NCBI GenBank assembly: GCA_948470475.1
Contig: OX419343.1
Location: forward strand, 23,320,069-23,384,068
Source: Galaxea fascicularis
Lineage: Eukaryota; Cnidaria; Anthozoa; Scleractinia; Euphylliidae
DNA length: 64,000 nt
Reading direction: 5' to 3'
Below the pieces are notes generated by a model that was not told where the DNA came from, did no database searches, and saw only the letters and a program-made list of their open reading frames with translations. Shown here in pieces: positions 20,694 through 33,548 of this stretch; position 1 is the first letter of the stretch, and each line of letters starts with the position of its first letter. The position numbers were made by a program, and so were the translations under genes.

Positions 20694-21440
20694 TATTGTT
20701 TGGGAAGCCTGTAAACAGTGGTTGATGTGGTTTGGTTGTTTTTTTTTTTTTGGCAGCCAAATGTCCGTAGTTGTATTTTAAGTAAAAAAAAAAGTCATTT
20801 CTCTCTGTTTACCTGTTGCTAGTATCGTCAGTAAGTCGTTTCAAGGCACGGGAAGTTGTTGCCAACGGTTTCGTGGTGTCTGTACTATGCTGGTCGGTAA
20901 ACCAGCTTTTCACTGCAATACGCTGAGAGAAGTCAGTATCGACTTATCATCACGTCGCTGTTAGAGAATTCTAAGCTTTGCAAGTTTCTTTCAACCGTTA
21001 AAGTGTAAGATGCCTCTTAAAGATAAACAATAATGCCGGTGGGCTTGAGATGTAAATGACACGTATATATAAAAGGTAAATTGTCATCGCAAATTAATTA
21101 TTTAGATTACCCCCATGATGAATGAAACAATATTTCGCTGGTCACTACAACGAAAAAATTTTCGTTTTCCTTCGAAAAGGAAGACTTGTTTTCCACTGAA
21201 TCGATACGTTGTGACAGTTTATTGCATAAAATCAAATGTAACGAAGGTAAAAAGTACCAAATGACTGAGCTTGTAAGCCCGGTTGAGGGAACATGGAGCT
21301 CTTAGCCTTACCCAACCCCACAAGCACTTGTTTCTTTGGTACATGTCGAGATGGCAGAATCAGTTGCAGCAAATATGCAGACAATTAGTGAACTGTGTAA
21401 CCAAGAGCCAATACCTTTCTTTGTTTGAAGCTTAACCTTT
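20694..21440. other. Intergenic between genes A and B (convergent 3' ends)
   Basis: No coding signal. Contains T and A homopolymers near 20,740 and 20,785. The two genes run towards each other here. Confidence 0.5.
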
Positions 21441-21446
21441 GATGTC

Positions 21447-21452
21447 TTTATT
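21447..21452 (-). terminator. Polyadenylation signal of gene B
   Basis: AATAAA on the minus strand, about 105 bases after gene B's stop. Confidence 0.5.
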
Positions 21453-21556
21453 TCACGAAACAAAACCAGAACCTCTAGATACATACATAATATATATTTA
21501 ATATCTTTGCAAATATGTCTTAGAACACACCCGATTTAAGGAAACACTCAGTCGAA

Positions 21557-22216
21557 TCAGTGACCGGTCAGAGGGGACCTAAATATGGTGCTATTGGGCT
21601 CGTCGGGACCAAATAACGAATACGATCTCACGCCACTATCAGGCGTCTTAGAATCCTCCTTAAGCTGAGAGAGTAAGTCCAAACCGGAAAAGCTGGAATA
21701 GGAGGTGAACTTGACGTGTCGATTATCCGGTTTGTCCATGTCTTTGATCTTGGTGAACTCGGTCGGCTGCAGTGAAGGCTTGCATTCGCATGCGGTTTGG
21801 CTTTTCTCTGGGTTTTGGTTCATAAATTGGTTCTTTTTAAACGCCTGGCTGTTGTACACGGGATTATATAACTGGTTGAACGGCGGTTGAAGCTTAACTT
21901 TCGCGCAAACTACATCGTTATTTAACCGAGTCTCTTTCAGTGATCCAGTCTTTGATTCAGGTTTCCCAGGGTTCCACTTGGGCTCCACGTATTCCGGGAC
22001 TTTCCATACTGACGGGGGTGGGCTTGGGGGCTCGCTTTCGCTGCCCTCTGACTGCGAGCGCTGCCTCGAGAGATACTGCGTTGTCATTAATGGAGAACCA
22101 GGAACCTTAACTGATGATTTAAGCGGCGTTGGTGCAGAAGAATCCACCTTTCTCGTAATTTTTGAGGTGCTGGATAATCTTGCTTTTGTAGAGTCTACTC
22201 TTTGGAGAAGTGTACC
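21557..22216 (-). CDS. Gene B final exon: Ser/Pro-rich C-terminus
   Basis: The frame opens at an acceptor TTATCTTCGTAG and runs 219 codons to TGA. There is no ATG at its left end, which argues that it is an internal/last exon rather than a single-exon gene. Low-complexity composition with SQSEGSESEPPSPPPSVWKV suggests a disordered region. Confidence 0.6.
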   Translation of the reverse strand, partial: GTLLQRVDSTKARLSSTSKITRKVDSSAPTPLKSSVKVPGSPLMTTQYLSRQRSQSEGSESEPPSPPPSVWKVPEYVEPKWNPGKPESKTGSLKETRLNNDVVCAKVKLQPPFNQLYNPVYNSQAFKKNQFMNQNPEKSQTACECKPSLQPTEFTKIKDMDKPDNRHVKFTSYSSFSGLDLLSQLKEDSKTPDSGVRSYSLFGPDEPNSTIFRSPLTGH

Positions 22217-25200
22217 CTACGAAGATAATCGCGTAAAAACCCGTTGCAGTTAACTATTCGTACTTTAAGTTACCTTATTTGCTTCGTTGTTACTCATACA
22301 CTTGTTTGAATTAATTTTACTTTTCTCATTTAACGATATTGTAATCTTCGTGTAATTTTTATTTCCAATCCTCCTGCTCTATTTTCATATTATCCAGACC
22401 TACTCGACTCGATTAGCTTTGCTACCGGGTGGATATGAATTTCAATTTGTACTTGACTAACGTTGTTGTAATAAAGTTTAAGTCTATTTTTTCTTTGTTA
22501 CTTCGGCAAGAAGAAAGCGAATAAATTAATTATGGCGGTGGGGTCGTATTTCCCCTCTTCCCCACAATACGACTTCCCAAAAAACGCCTGCGTGGGAGGC
22601 TAAGCCTGATGAATACTGACTTTAACCTCAATGGCCGAATTTATACTAGAGACCTGAAGGGTCATCCGTCAAGACGAATCACCTGTATAAATGCGGAAAA
22701 CCATATGGATCATCCGTCCGGAAGAACTATCACTGTCACAGACGAACGAATTGTTTCCGTCTGTTTTCCCGTATTTATACTCAGACAAATTATCAGACGA
22801 AATCCCCTTCTTTTCCCAAGTTCGTCCCAGACGGATGATCCGTCTTTAGGGTAAATTCAACCATTCTCTCTTTCTGTGTCACTCTTTCGTTTTATTTTGT
22901 CAATTTTTAGTTTTCTCTTTACAGCAAACCATCTAAAAAATATTGCGATATGATGCCAATTATAAGAAAATATTACTGCACGAAGAACAGCAAAGGCCTA
23001 AACAGCCTCAATCAGATCCGAGGGTAAATAAAGTTTCAAAGGTACGTAATACGCCACATTCGAGTGGTGTATTGCGTGCCTTTGTGAACAAAAGGTACGT
23101 AATACGCCACTCAAATGTATTAATAGCCTCCTAAACTTAAAGTGCACGTAGTCCCAAAATATTTTTTTCGCTTAAATATATCTTTGCACCTGTTCGAAAC
23201 ACATTGAGCCTTTTTAAACCAAATCTTGACTATTTATAGGCTATAAAGGTTACGAGTCATCAGTCCCACGACCGAGCCAGTAAGGGAAATGGGTGTATTG
23301 CTTGCATGACATCACGAACTGCTTTGCTTGCATTTTTACAAAGACTTTTAAATGCAACGCAAACCAGTTTGTGACGTCTTGTAAGGAATAGACCCATGCC
23401 CCTTTCAAGCTCGGTCGTGGGACAGATGATGGCTAGATTTCGTAACTTTTACAGCCTATAAAAAGTCAATATTTGGTTGAATAGCCGCAAAACGACGCAA
23501 TAATGTTTCGGTCTGTGCAAAGGTTTATTTAAGCTAAAAAAAATTTGGGGGTTAGGGGCACTTTAAAACTACATAAGCTTACCTTATCTGCTTGCCTAAC
23601 ATTCTCTCTCATTTCTCTCTGCCTTTGTTCTTTGTAAACTTTCAGTCTGTGTTCTTCTTTCTGGTTGTCAAATAAATGCACACGTACTTCTCAAAAACCA
23701 ATCGACTTTCATTACATGCAATGGTTTTTTTAAAAAAGGGGATTGGGGCGAGACGCCCCTCGTCTCGTCCCAATCTATCTCGTCCCAGTTCTTTTGTTTT
23801 TCCTGTTGAGCTTTTTGAGCAAGAGATATAATTTCAAGAGAGAAATTGACTGCAAACAGTTTATAGATTCATGAGAGCGCAGACCACACAACAAACTAAA
23901 AGGAAAAATAATGTTCATGTACTTGGCTGTACTAGTGTTATTGGTAGTTGCATAATAATAATAATAATAATAGTAATAAAAATAATAGTGATAATAATAA
24001 TACGTACGTGCCTCTCAGATGGAAGATGAGGCAGAGGAACCCAGGAAATGATATCGCCCAGTACAATATCATCATAGACCTTTTGGGGAGATGGTCCAAG
24101 GACTTAAATGCTACTACTCAGAAGTTGGTGGGCAACAGGGCCCAGATGTGCTCAGACAGATAGATGCAAAAGGCATGCCTCTCAGGAACTCTAAATATTG
24201 TTCGTACGTTTAAAGTCGCAACGTGAGCACTTGAGGCCCAGTCGCCAACAGGGCCATTTGACTTGAGAAATAAGTTTTACTAGGTCTCTTCTTTGTAATT
24301 TGTTTAGTTTTTATTCACTTTATAGCCCACGGGTTACGCTGCGGTGGTGGTGATGCTACTTAACCATATATAGCAGACAAACGTTTTAACTGCATAATAA
24401 TAATAATGATAACAAGAAGAAGAAGTCAGTACAGGAAGCCATTATTTTTAGCACTGAGACCGTTCATAATAATAATAACTTAATATTGAACTTCCATTTA
24501 GCCAACTTTTCACTTTAATTAGAAAATATCAAGCACTCAGATTCATTTCAATCAATGCCTACATTTTGACTGCATGTACAGGTTTCTCCAAAACAGCAAC
24601 ACCAAAAATATACAGTGATGGATCTTTTAACCAATACACAAAAGCTTCTCGTAAATAAACAGTACTCGACTCATGATAATTTCTCTTAGTTTTCTAGTTT
24701 ATTTTGAATTCATCGCTCATTAATTTGTTGCATACTTCTTTATGCACCGTATTGTGGGGGGTAATGTACACACTTTAAACTCACAAGTTAAGTCAAGATA
24801 GTGCGCGTATTACAACCAGACGAAAGCTCCGGATGAAGGATCAAACATTTTCGTCAAACATCATGTTGAGTGAGCAAGGTTGACCGTTTAGCCGCCTCTC
24901 TCAACATTTCATTTGAATGGCTTCCAATGTTTGATCAAGATCAAACATTTCCATCCAACATTTGCTTCACACGCAAATGTTTGACCATTTAGCCACCTCT
25001 TCAAACAAAGCAAGTGTGAGCTCAAATAGGCAACTAATCAGAAAGGGAATCTGCAGACGTGCACATCATAATTTCAATGGTAACACGCAGACATTGTTAT
25101 GTGGGCTCACTTTGCGCGATGTTTGATCAAACAATGTTTGCTCATTTAGACACCCCATGTTGTGTGCAACAAAAATGATGTTGTATGAAAAATGCTTGAT

Positions 25201-26678
25201 TGTTTAGCTGGGGCTTAAGACTGCTACATCTTTTACAACACAATAGTGACCATCATCCAACTTCTCCTGACCATATCACTAGTTGGTCAATAACACAGGG
25301 AATGAGAATCCAGGAATTGATCACCAGGGATTAGTTAACATTTACACAAATTCTCCCTACATGTAACATACAAAATATGTGAGACCTGGAGGAGAATAAC
25401 CATGTTGATACTGCAGATTGGAAGGGTTACCTCTTTCTCTTCTCTTTCCTGCTCTTTTCTCTTTAATCTTTCTTCCTTTTTCTTAAATTTCCTTTCCTTC
25501 TTTTCCTCTTGCTTACGTTCCTTCAAACAGAGATGAAAATATAAGTGGGATAGTAACAACCTTGAGACCACAAACGGCATTATAATTATGATTATCGCTG
25601 TGTTTTGCCCCGCTGTTGATCACAATAACTTTCAATGACGACCGCAACTCACCCTAACATAAGACAACTCCAAAACATACATGTATACAGGTAATGTTAA
25701 AAAGCACGAAAATCTGGGTGCAAAACACACCACACGAAGGTGGGGTATATGTTTTTACAGGATCAGGTCCCAACAAAATAATGTCCATGACATACATTGT
25801 ATCTCTACCACCCATGGCAGTTTAGGGCCTACAGAGAAATAATTATTTTTAATGTGCGGGGGGCTGTTCCCGCCTCTCCAACTGAGGGGAGGGGCTGACC
25901 TTTAAAAAGGTTAAAACATATCTAACTCAGTTTAATTCATAAGACTTATTCCGCCAGGCTTGGATGTTTTCCCACGAGGTCTGCCAACTTTAGCCGACCA
26001 CAATTACAATAATTTCATAACAACTTAATAATAATAATTTATTATTTATTTGGCACAAGTTAGACTTAGAATTTGAAATGCTTACAATTCTAAATTCTTT
26101 ACAATTCACAAATCAAATCAAATCAAATTGTTGGTTTTTGGAGAGAGGGGAAAACTGGCATACCCGGAGAAAAAACTCTCAGGGAAGAGTAGAGAACCAA
26201 CAAACTTGGCCCACTTATGAACCTGATTCTGGGAAATGAACCCAGGACACATTGGTGGAAGGTGAGTGCTCTCACCACTGCGCCAACCCTGCTCCCCATA
26301 TTATCCAGTGAAAGCACTATTCATTTTTGGAAATGTATTTTATTAATTAAAATTCATTATTTTTTTCCACAAAAAGTGGGGACCCCTTTCCCGTGCACAG
26401 ACCCAGCAGTCCAAACACCCTTGGAATTTCATTGGCAACCTCCTCATCAGAGATAATTGTTTTGATGCATTTGGTAAAATTAACTACATTATTTGGGGGT
26501 CTTGAAAAAAACTGAACAAAATCAACAGCCCAACCCTGACCAAGTAAACAATGGCATAAAAATTACAATTTCCTTGACTGTGATTGGTTTAAAAACTCCT
26601 ATTTTTTTACTAATCACTTACCAAGTTGTTATCAGACAGTTTGTTATTGGACAGTTTGTTATCGGACAGTTCAATTAG

Positions 26679-26710
<32 letters not shown>

Positions 26711-29076
26711 GCAATCAATCACCAGAGCAACAGCGTATAGAGACTCTTGAATTTGGGCTTTCTTCAAAATGGATAATTTTTTCCCTTGCACAATGACAGT
26801 AATTTAGAAGACAGTAGTGATTTTGTTTATCCTGTGGCACAAATGTTTATGTCAATAAACCAGACAAGTTCCTTCTTTTCTCGCAAACTGTAATTTTTAG
26901 GATTAATTGGTAATAAGACTTTGCATTGTCCAATTCAGTCTGTCATCATACGAGTGATAACAAAATCAGATGACCGCGCAGATGTATGCATACATTGTAC
27001 ACCCAATCATACTGTACATAACAGCAATCAAGTGAAACACTGTCAGACATCCAGATATCCATGAAAAAAAAAATTGGTGATATTTGAACTTTCAAATTAT
27101 GAATTGCAGAGTACACTTCTGACCACTACCACCTTCTTGTAGTGGCATCGTTTGAAGAACGAAACAGACAACAATACCTGCAAGTATTAAAGTTGCCGGG
27201 TATTCTGCAGCTTAGCCTGAATTGCAGTTTCCAGCTAATAGAGATATCATTTTTAAATAATTGTTCTGATTACACTTAAGGTGCAGATCAGAGAAATTAT
27301 TAACTTTGGGCATCATAGAGAACCTTAAACATCATATTCCGGCAGATGTTTCACGCTGCTTGTACATATGTTGACTTGTTACTCACCAACTCAAGTTGCC
27401 TGGCCAAATCTAACCTCTTCTGGTTGTCTTCCTTTTGCTTTCGCCCCTCTGGGATTTTTACAATAATTGCCTAAACATAGAATGACTTGTAAGACAGAAA
27501 TATCTAGACAAGGCAGCCAGCAGGGCTGTCATTAAGGGCCGGGTGCCGGGGATTTTGCCCTTGTATTTTGAGGTATATCCCCGGATACTTTGATATAAAA
27601 CCAGCATGTTGACTTCACTACAGCAACTCGAATCCTCGGCTATTTTTTGTATATCCCCACCTACTTAAAAAATTAGTGACAGCCCTGAGCCAGTGGACAT
27701 TTTTGACGAGTTTCAAATACATATGACAGCCTCGGGGGAGAAATATTAACGCCGACGATTCGTGAAGTTGTAAAATGTGCAAGTTACAGGGTTGAAATCA
27801 AATGATTGAAAGCTAGATAAAAGAGAACTTAATTCAACAATATCTATCTGCCAACCACAAAAAATACTAACACTAAAGAAACAAAAAGGACACTTTGTTT
27901 TGGCGATGATCGAAATTATAATTATTTATACACTGTATTCTCTGCCATTTACATAACGACAGAAATACAAAGTCTACAATGAATATAGTTCGCATTTTGA
28001 TGATTGATTGCTGACCTGGTCAAAAATTGAGGAAAGAATTGATTGCTATGCACAATAAATGGTTAAAGTAGATGGCAAAATATTGTTTATAAAGTTAAAC
28101 CATGAGTTTGAACCACGGATTAAAATTAAATGGTTGACGATTAAAGAAGCTTGCTGCTAACTAATTACTTAAATCGGAGGCACCAGATGCGACGGATTAG
28201 AGGATAAAAACGAAGCAGGCGAACGTTTCCGATTTCAGAAACCGAATCCACGTTTCTTATAGCGAAATTAAACACACTGCAGGGAGAATTTCGGAAAATT
28301 TAAAAGAATTTCTAGTAGCTTGTTCGTGACATGTAAAAAGCTTTTATGTTCGAGTGTACGGGCAGAATTTGTAGTGTGACTCAAATGTTTAGAAGAGAAA
28401 CAATCCAGGGAAATTATATCGCTGAACAATACCTGAACTTGTTGGGACATTTGCTTCCGTTTTTTGACTTGAGATGTCTGTTCGCGGTCCCGATCTTTCA
28501 GTTTACGACTGGGACGCTTCTCGAAAACGTCTTTTGTATTGACCTGTGTCAAATGACAACCAAAAATACACAAGGAAATAAAGGACTAACAAAAAGGCCA
28601 GCATAACAATATAGACATTAAAGCGAGCCGATTGGAATATTCGAAATTATAGCCAAAAAACAAACCTAAGAATGTAGAATATTTCGCTTACCTGATTTGA
28701 ATTTTCCGACTTGGTTGCTCTCTTGGTGAGGTGTGTTGCAGTGAGGCTAATGACAATCGCTGAAAAAATGACGCTCTCGACCGACTGTAGATAAAAATAC
28801 AAACCCTTTTAGACATCAAGGGCTCTCTCCAGTGATACATTAGTTCACAGAGATACAATTATGGGGTTTTCAGGCTCGAATAAAAGATCACAAGGAGTGT
28901 AATTATATAAATACGCTTGTGTGCGAGAACAGCAGTCGCTCTACAAGTAAAACATTGTGAACGCGTACCTGAGTAATCAAAGGAACCACAACACATCCCA
29001 CGACCGAGCCAAACACACAGAATACCGAGTACTGGTCGAAAAACCCTCCTCCTACTGCCATATTGGCGATTCCAAG
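21557..29076 (-). CDS. Gene B: membrane-anchored coiled-coil protein, unrecognised
   Basis: Seven exons, all phase 0 with GT-AG ends: 29076-28969 (ATG at 29061), 28784-28692, 28543-28433, 27470-27387, 25520-25431, 23660-23583 and 22216-21557. Product about 402 residues. Residues 1-31 (MAVGGGFFDQYSVFCVFGSV…) and 32-62 (VIFSAIVISLTATHL) each hold a hydrophobic segment that could span a membrane. Residues ~65-185 are highly charged: EGRKQKEDNQKRLDLARQLE, ERKQEEKKERKFKKKEERLK, KEEHRLKVYKEQRQREMREN, a predicted coiled coil. The last ~219 residues are serine/proline-rich (SEPPSPPPSVW, SPLTGH end). A 5' non-coding exon may end at 29311 (donor GAG|GTAAGT). I cannot name a family; additional phase-0 exons between those listed are possible. 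Confidence 0.6.
23130..23568. mobile_element. Foldback MITE, copy 1
   Basis: Long imperfect inverted arms: AAAGTGCACG…CTTTGCACCTGTTCGAAAC at left mirrored by …TGTGCAAAGGTTTATTTAAGC…GGGGCACTTTAAA at right, with CCCACGACCGAGCC/CTCGGTCGTGGGA towards the centre. A second copy is at about 37,960-38,497. It ends some 15 bp from gene B exon 6. Confidence 0.6.
23954..24011. repeat. AAT microsatellite
   Basis: AATAATAATAATAATAATAG and variants. Confidence 0.8.
24003..24230 (+). pseudogene. Degenerate non-LTR retrotransposon coding scrap
   Basis: Frames here read DIAQYNIIIDLLGRWSKDLN and, after a break, MQKACLSGTLNIVRTFK. The latter resembles the C-terminal 'QK-x-LLGTARILR' motif of some non-LTR polyproteins. 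Short, broken and only weakly supported. Confidence 0.3.
24835..25215. repeat. Repeat block with GATCAAACATTT motifs in both orientations
   Basis: GATCAAACATTT and its inverse AAATGTTTGATC recur at least six times, together with GTTTAGCC/ATTTAGCCACCTCT. Looks like one or more foldback elements in a gene B intron. Confidence 0.5.
25278..25430. repeat. Dispersed repeat, copy 2, abutting gene B exon 5
   Basis: Second copy of the 19,240 repeat. Its terminal AAGGGTTA/TAACCCTT forms most of the minus-strand splice donor GAG|GTAACC at 25,430/25,431. Confidence 0.55.
26026..26297 (-). mobile_element. tRNA-derived SINE, copy 1 (full length)
   Basis: Read on the minus strand, the head GGGGAGCAGGGTTGGCGCAG contains a box A (TGGCGCAGTGGTGAGAGC) and a box B-like GGGTTCATTTCCC, followed by a unique body and an (ATT)n-type tail. 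Related copies: 46,031-46,180; 55,960-56,237; 59,419-59,537. Lies in a gene B intron. Confidence 0.7.
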
Positions 29077-29500
29077 CTGTAGACGAGTAAAAAATAAGTG
29101 GTCACATAAACAGGAACAAACAGTGCCTACGTCCTATGAAATGAAATTCGAAGATGTGATCAAAAGAACGTCCGATCACTCGAGCGAAAATATTCGATTT
29201 GGAGTGTTCGCTAGTGCGAACCCCAAAATGTCCCTCGAACGGCTTCCGCAACTGCCTGAAGATTAAAATTTACTTGCAGTCGGTAAAATACTGATATACA
29301 GTTGACTTACCTCGTGAAATAACCAAAGCAATTCAACTTCCCCTCATCACTTCTCCAAACCGAAACATGTAAGATGAAGCATAGCGGACGCATAAATTAC
29401 GTGACGTCACATCAGGTGACGAAGGCAGTTGGCGCAAAAATAATAGCTCCAGAATAAATTTCCCCGCCCGCCTTTGTGCCACATTACGCCGAGTGGTTAT
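27061..29500 (-). promoter_or_regulatory. Candidate gene B promoter area near 29.35-29.45 kb
   Basis: Within this span the likely start region is 29,320-29,450: a CRE palindrome TGACGTCA at 29402-29409 lies just upstream (on the minus strand) of the probable non-coding exon whose donor is at 29311. No TATA box. The evidence is positional only. Confidence 0.3.
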
Positions 29501-31770
29501 AAATATGTCCAGGAATGCCTATGCTCGTTTACGGAGACGTTTGTCTAAGTGAACTGGCCTAAGTCCAAGGAAGAAACGCGAACAAGGGAAAAGGACTTTT
29601 TTGTTTGATTTTTTTTTTTGCTGCGCGAAACAAATAATTATAGGCTACCGCCCCCGCCACACCTGCCCTCCCTCCCTTGACTGATTGCGTGTCGGAATCA
29701 ACTACATTCAGCGGCACTTTGGACAGCCAACTCACCAAGTCATACTCCCTCAAATATAAGACAAAAGCCATTCCTCAGGCAGTTCAGTTGAAGTTACTTT
29801 GAATGACTGAGCCCGAATCTATCAGAGGCGAGCCGATCGATGTAAATGCTTTGCGCCGACCAAACGCTCCCCTCTGTCCCCTCATGAGGGTTTGCTTAAC
29901 CGCAAGAGAGAAAAACGTTTGCCCTAAAACGTCACAAAAAAAAGTTAAGCATTACTCGACACCGTTTTACCTCTGTTACTCTACTCTCTGACATTCTGAC
30001 AGAGCCTGCGTCCCGCTAGGCTTGTTTGGAAAGACCAAATTCAGGAGTAACACACAGATCCCGAAAAAGCAGAAAATCATTTTCGACAAGGGACGTTCCT
30101 TTGTTTTTAATGTAAGTAAAGAATAACCATTGGCCGTGAAAGCTACCCCTTCCCCCTCCCTCTCCCCCATTGAGACCCTTTCTCGGGGGTTTGGGGTTGG
30201 GGAGGCTCCTCAGAAGGCTTGCTCAAAGGGTAATGGTATGGCTCCTGACCCAAACAGTTTATTTGTCATCCACATCTAGACCACGACTAAGTTAACAGAA
30301 CCAAATAGCAATAAAGCTTAGGAAATCACGTTATTAAAAAATTGCATTTTGACTTCGGTCAGCAGTAAGAAAGAGCCCTATAGAAAATTAGTAAACTGGC
30401 GAACTTTGAGAGACACTGTCTTAAATACCTCGTTAACTATGAAAATTAAAGGTGAGACTTTTATTGATGGAACAAGGAGCACTGAACCTTTCGTATAAAT
30501 CGTCCCGACTGATTCTCCTTATGTCCGCGGTGTCGAAAGATGTGGCCTCCAAATTTGGCCAGATTGCTAACTTTGAGGTGCTCTTTCAAGCAACGTCCAC
30601 AAAATTTGGTTTGAATTGGAATACGTAAAATTTAAAATTTGCATGACAAAAGAGTCTGAGACACGTAAGCAGAAATGACTCACGCGGGCAAACTCGATGC
30701 GTGGGAGGTGGCAATAATTTTTCAATCGCTCGACTTCATGTTAAGAAAGAATAGTCTAGACAGCTGTACTGCTATCAATATCGCAATGAAGTTAAAAACT
30801 CGTTGTTTTTAAAAACAAAAAGAAAATTCGGTTAGGAGTAACGAATACTTATTTTTTCACGACAAATTTTCAAAGACGATCAGCCAGGGAAGAATTTTTT
30901 GGGCGAACTTCCAAGTAAGCAGTTGTTGTTTGAATGTAAAAATACATGTCAAAGCTGACTAACAGTTTTAATCCTCCGGCTTTCTCTAATTACTTTTTTT
31001 CAGATCGCATGCAATGCAAAAACTAGCCGGTACTGATCGCGGGACTTCGCATTGCGGTCAGATTGGAAATAAGGTGATGAATTCAATCATTTGCGATTTG
31101 TTCAGGGGAAGATCTGACAGCATGTTTTCTTTTCAATCTTACTAGCCATGGATCCGAGGTTTGACTTAATTCAGACGAGTGAAGGGTCTGCGGTGAATAA
31201 TGACGCAAATTGAATAAAACGAATAAGGAAACAATCGTGACCAAACCGCGGCTTTCGAGTATCACGCGAGCCGAGTAAAATCCCTAGGCGAATTTAACCA
31301 AGACAAAATGAAACCTCGCTAAAACCAGTAAAGAGATTAGATCAAATAAATGAAGTACTGAAAAAAAAAACGGGCTTATTAAAGCATCCCTTCGGCAACC
31401 TACATATCGAAACGTATCGAACCGCCACCCTTAAGGTTTTTTTTTCAGCCTTGTTTAGGTAAATTTCATGCCCGTGTTACCATTTCTCTACAACTACGAA
31501 GTAGTTTAAATCAGATAGACCAAGTAGAAGTAAGATCCGTAGGCCCCATTCAATTTGGCTTACACTTTGCAAGACTAACTGATTTAGTATCACCAATTGA
31601 AAGCTTGACGCTCATGCGTAGTTTGTTCAGTCGTGTTTAATCGTTTTCTGTACTGATTCCTTTTGCGATTGTTTCGACTGTATATCGTCCATCCATTGGT
31701 TATGATTGTCGGTCAAATGTTCAAAAGAACTTTTCTCATTACTAATGCGACACCCTTTACGACGAAACTT
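29500..31770. other. Intergenic, no supported gene
   Basis: No exon chain or long frame recognised on either strand. Scattered A/T homopolymers. Confidence 0.4.
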
Positions 31771-31774
31771 CACT

Positions 31775-32292
31775 TCACCTTATGGAACTCTGGCCTGGAG
31801 TCTTTAAGTTTTGTTCGTCGAGTTTTATTAATGTCTGCGTGGTGGAAATAGACAAGTAAACATTTGTCATATATTTTGACTGAAGAACCGTTTGCCACAA
31901 CTGATACTGGTCGCTTAGCTTTCTGCTATAAGATGTCTGCCGAGAGGCAAGCGTGTAAAAACTACGTACACAAACTGACTGCAAGCAAAATTATAGATTA
32001 ACAACCAATATTTCAACAAGCATAATATAGAATAGCAATTCCAGGCTTTAGAAACATGTCTAAATAGAAAAAAAAAGATGAGAAGAAAAACAAAACTGCT
32101 CCAACAGAATCATTTCAAAACCGAAGCTTATGCAATTTGAGTATTTTCTGGTCATTCAGTAATTACGCGAGTTATATTAATGATGAACACACTTACCACA
32201 CGAGTCTGCAAAAACTGGTTGGCGAAGCGGTTTGGTCTCCCAATTTCAGCTGTTAGCTTGTTTATCAAACGTCTTCCTCGGGAAAGTGTCAT
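31775..32292 (-). CDS. Candidate small two-exon gene or alternative gene B start
   Basis: Exon 32292-32197: ATG, 32 codons (MTLSRGRRLINKLTAEIGRP…), clean donor GTG|GTAAGT. A TATATA box sits at about 32,317-32,322. The next good acceptor, TTTTGCTTGCAG at 31979, opens a phase-compatible frame (SVCVRSFYTLASRQTSYSRK…) that runs to a stop at 31775. Together this would be ~101 residues with a basic, Ser/Arg-rich start like a mitochondrial leader. Alternatively the first exon splices straight to gene B's 29076 exon, also in phase. I cannot choose between these. Confidence 0.3.
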
Positions 32293-33360
32293 GGAAAACA
32301 CGTGGGAAGTAAAGCTATATATGTCAACTGCGAATTAGCGAAATTGGCCCTGCAACAGCTGGTGCTCGGCGCGTCACTCCATTTGCGTGCAGTTGAGAAC
32401 AAAAACCTCATGAAACATGAAGCTGATCATTAACGAGTCTTGACGACGACCACTCGGCCTTTTATGACTTTTATTTTCAAATCATTCAGCAAAACAACAG
32501 AGAATCTAAATTAGCAAACTCTCTGAGTCTCCTACATTTTGAAGTGCCAGTTCAGTTATTCATGGCTATAGAATTCGGTAAATTTTCTTATTTTTTCATT
32601 ACTTTTATTTTCTCCAATTTTCATTGTATTTCTGACTATCACAGCTGTTGCTACTTGTTTTGGTGGGTCTTGTGAAGTGTGATATTAATACGAAGAATTA
32701 ATAGAATACGTCGGTGAGGAGAGAAGTCAAAGCTGGGACAACGTCTCTGAAGGAAGTTATGTTGGACTTCCTTATGCACTTGACTATAAGGCCCTGAACA
32801 AGGAAAACTAATTTTCTTACGCAAACCCACAACGACCAAAACTATGACGATTTCAAACGAGGAAAATGAAGGTGACTGTTTAAAAAGACTCGTCAGGTGG
32901 GCTAAGTAGAACGTCGCGGCGGATCCATTTGCGTAAAGTTGTCCAAAGTTTAGTCAACTTACGTAAGATTTGCGGACACAGAATGATCAAAATTGTTAGC
33001 TTTGTTGCGGCCGTCGTAATTTCTTTCTTTCTTTCTCTCTTTATTAAGAGATCTTTCTTGTGGTGACTCGAATTTAGATGAGAAACGGGAACTGTGTTAT
33101 TATGATAATCATTTTACAGACTGACGTAAATGAGTTATTAGAAAGATCAAAGCCATGCTTCAACTAACTGTGCATTTCCGCAGTGTGACATTCGAATTTA
33201 GTTTTTCTTTTATTGAACAGTCTGGCTCTTAACCCACGCGGCAGTTCGAGAGATTGTCGTAAGCATGCTCACTGCATACTTTGCGATTTCCCGGCGTTGA
33301 AGACGTTGCGTGGAAACCCTCTAATTTGGTCGAGTGGTGTAAAGGAATAACTGGACAAAT

Positions 33361-33548
33361 GAAAGAATGAGCGGAAGAAAGAAAGAATGGACGGATGGAT
33401 GGATGGATGGACGGACGGACAGACAGACGGACAGACGGACGGACAAACGGACAGACAGACGGACAGACGGACGGACGGATGGATGAATGAATGAACGAAT
33501 GAACGAACGAACGAAAGAGAGAACGAACGAATGAATGGGAGGATTCAT
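33361..33548. repeat. GGAC/AGAC/GAAC tetranucleotide microsatellite
   Basis: Runs of GGAT, GGAC, AGAC and GAAC units. Long frames across it are artefacts of the repeat. Confidence 0.9.

Noticed and set aside
26200..26297. A functional tRNA gene
   Set aside because: Box A and box B are present, but no cloverleaf acceptor pairing was seen and the unit continues into a SINE body.
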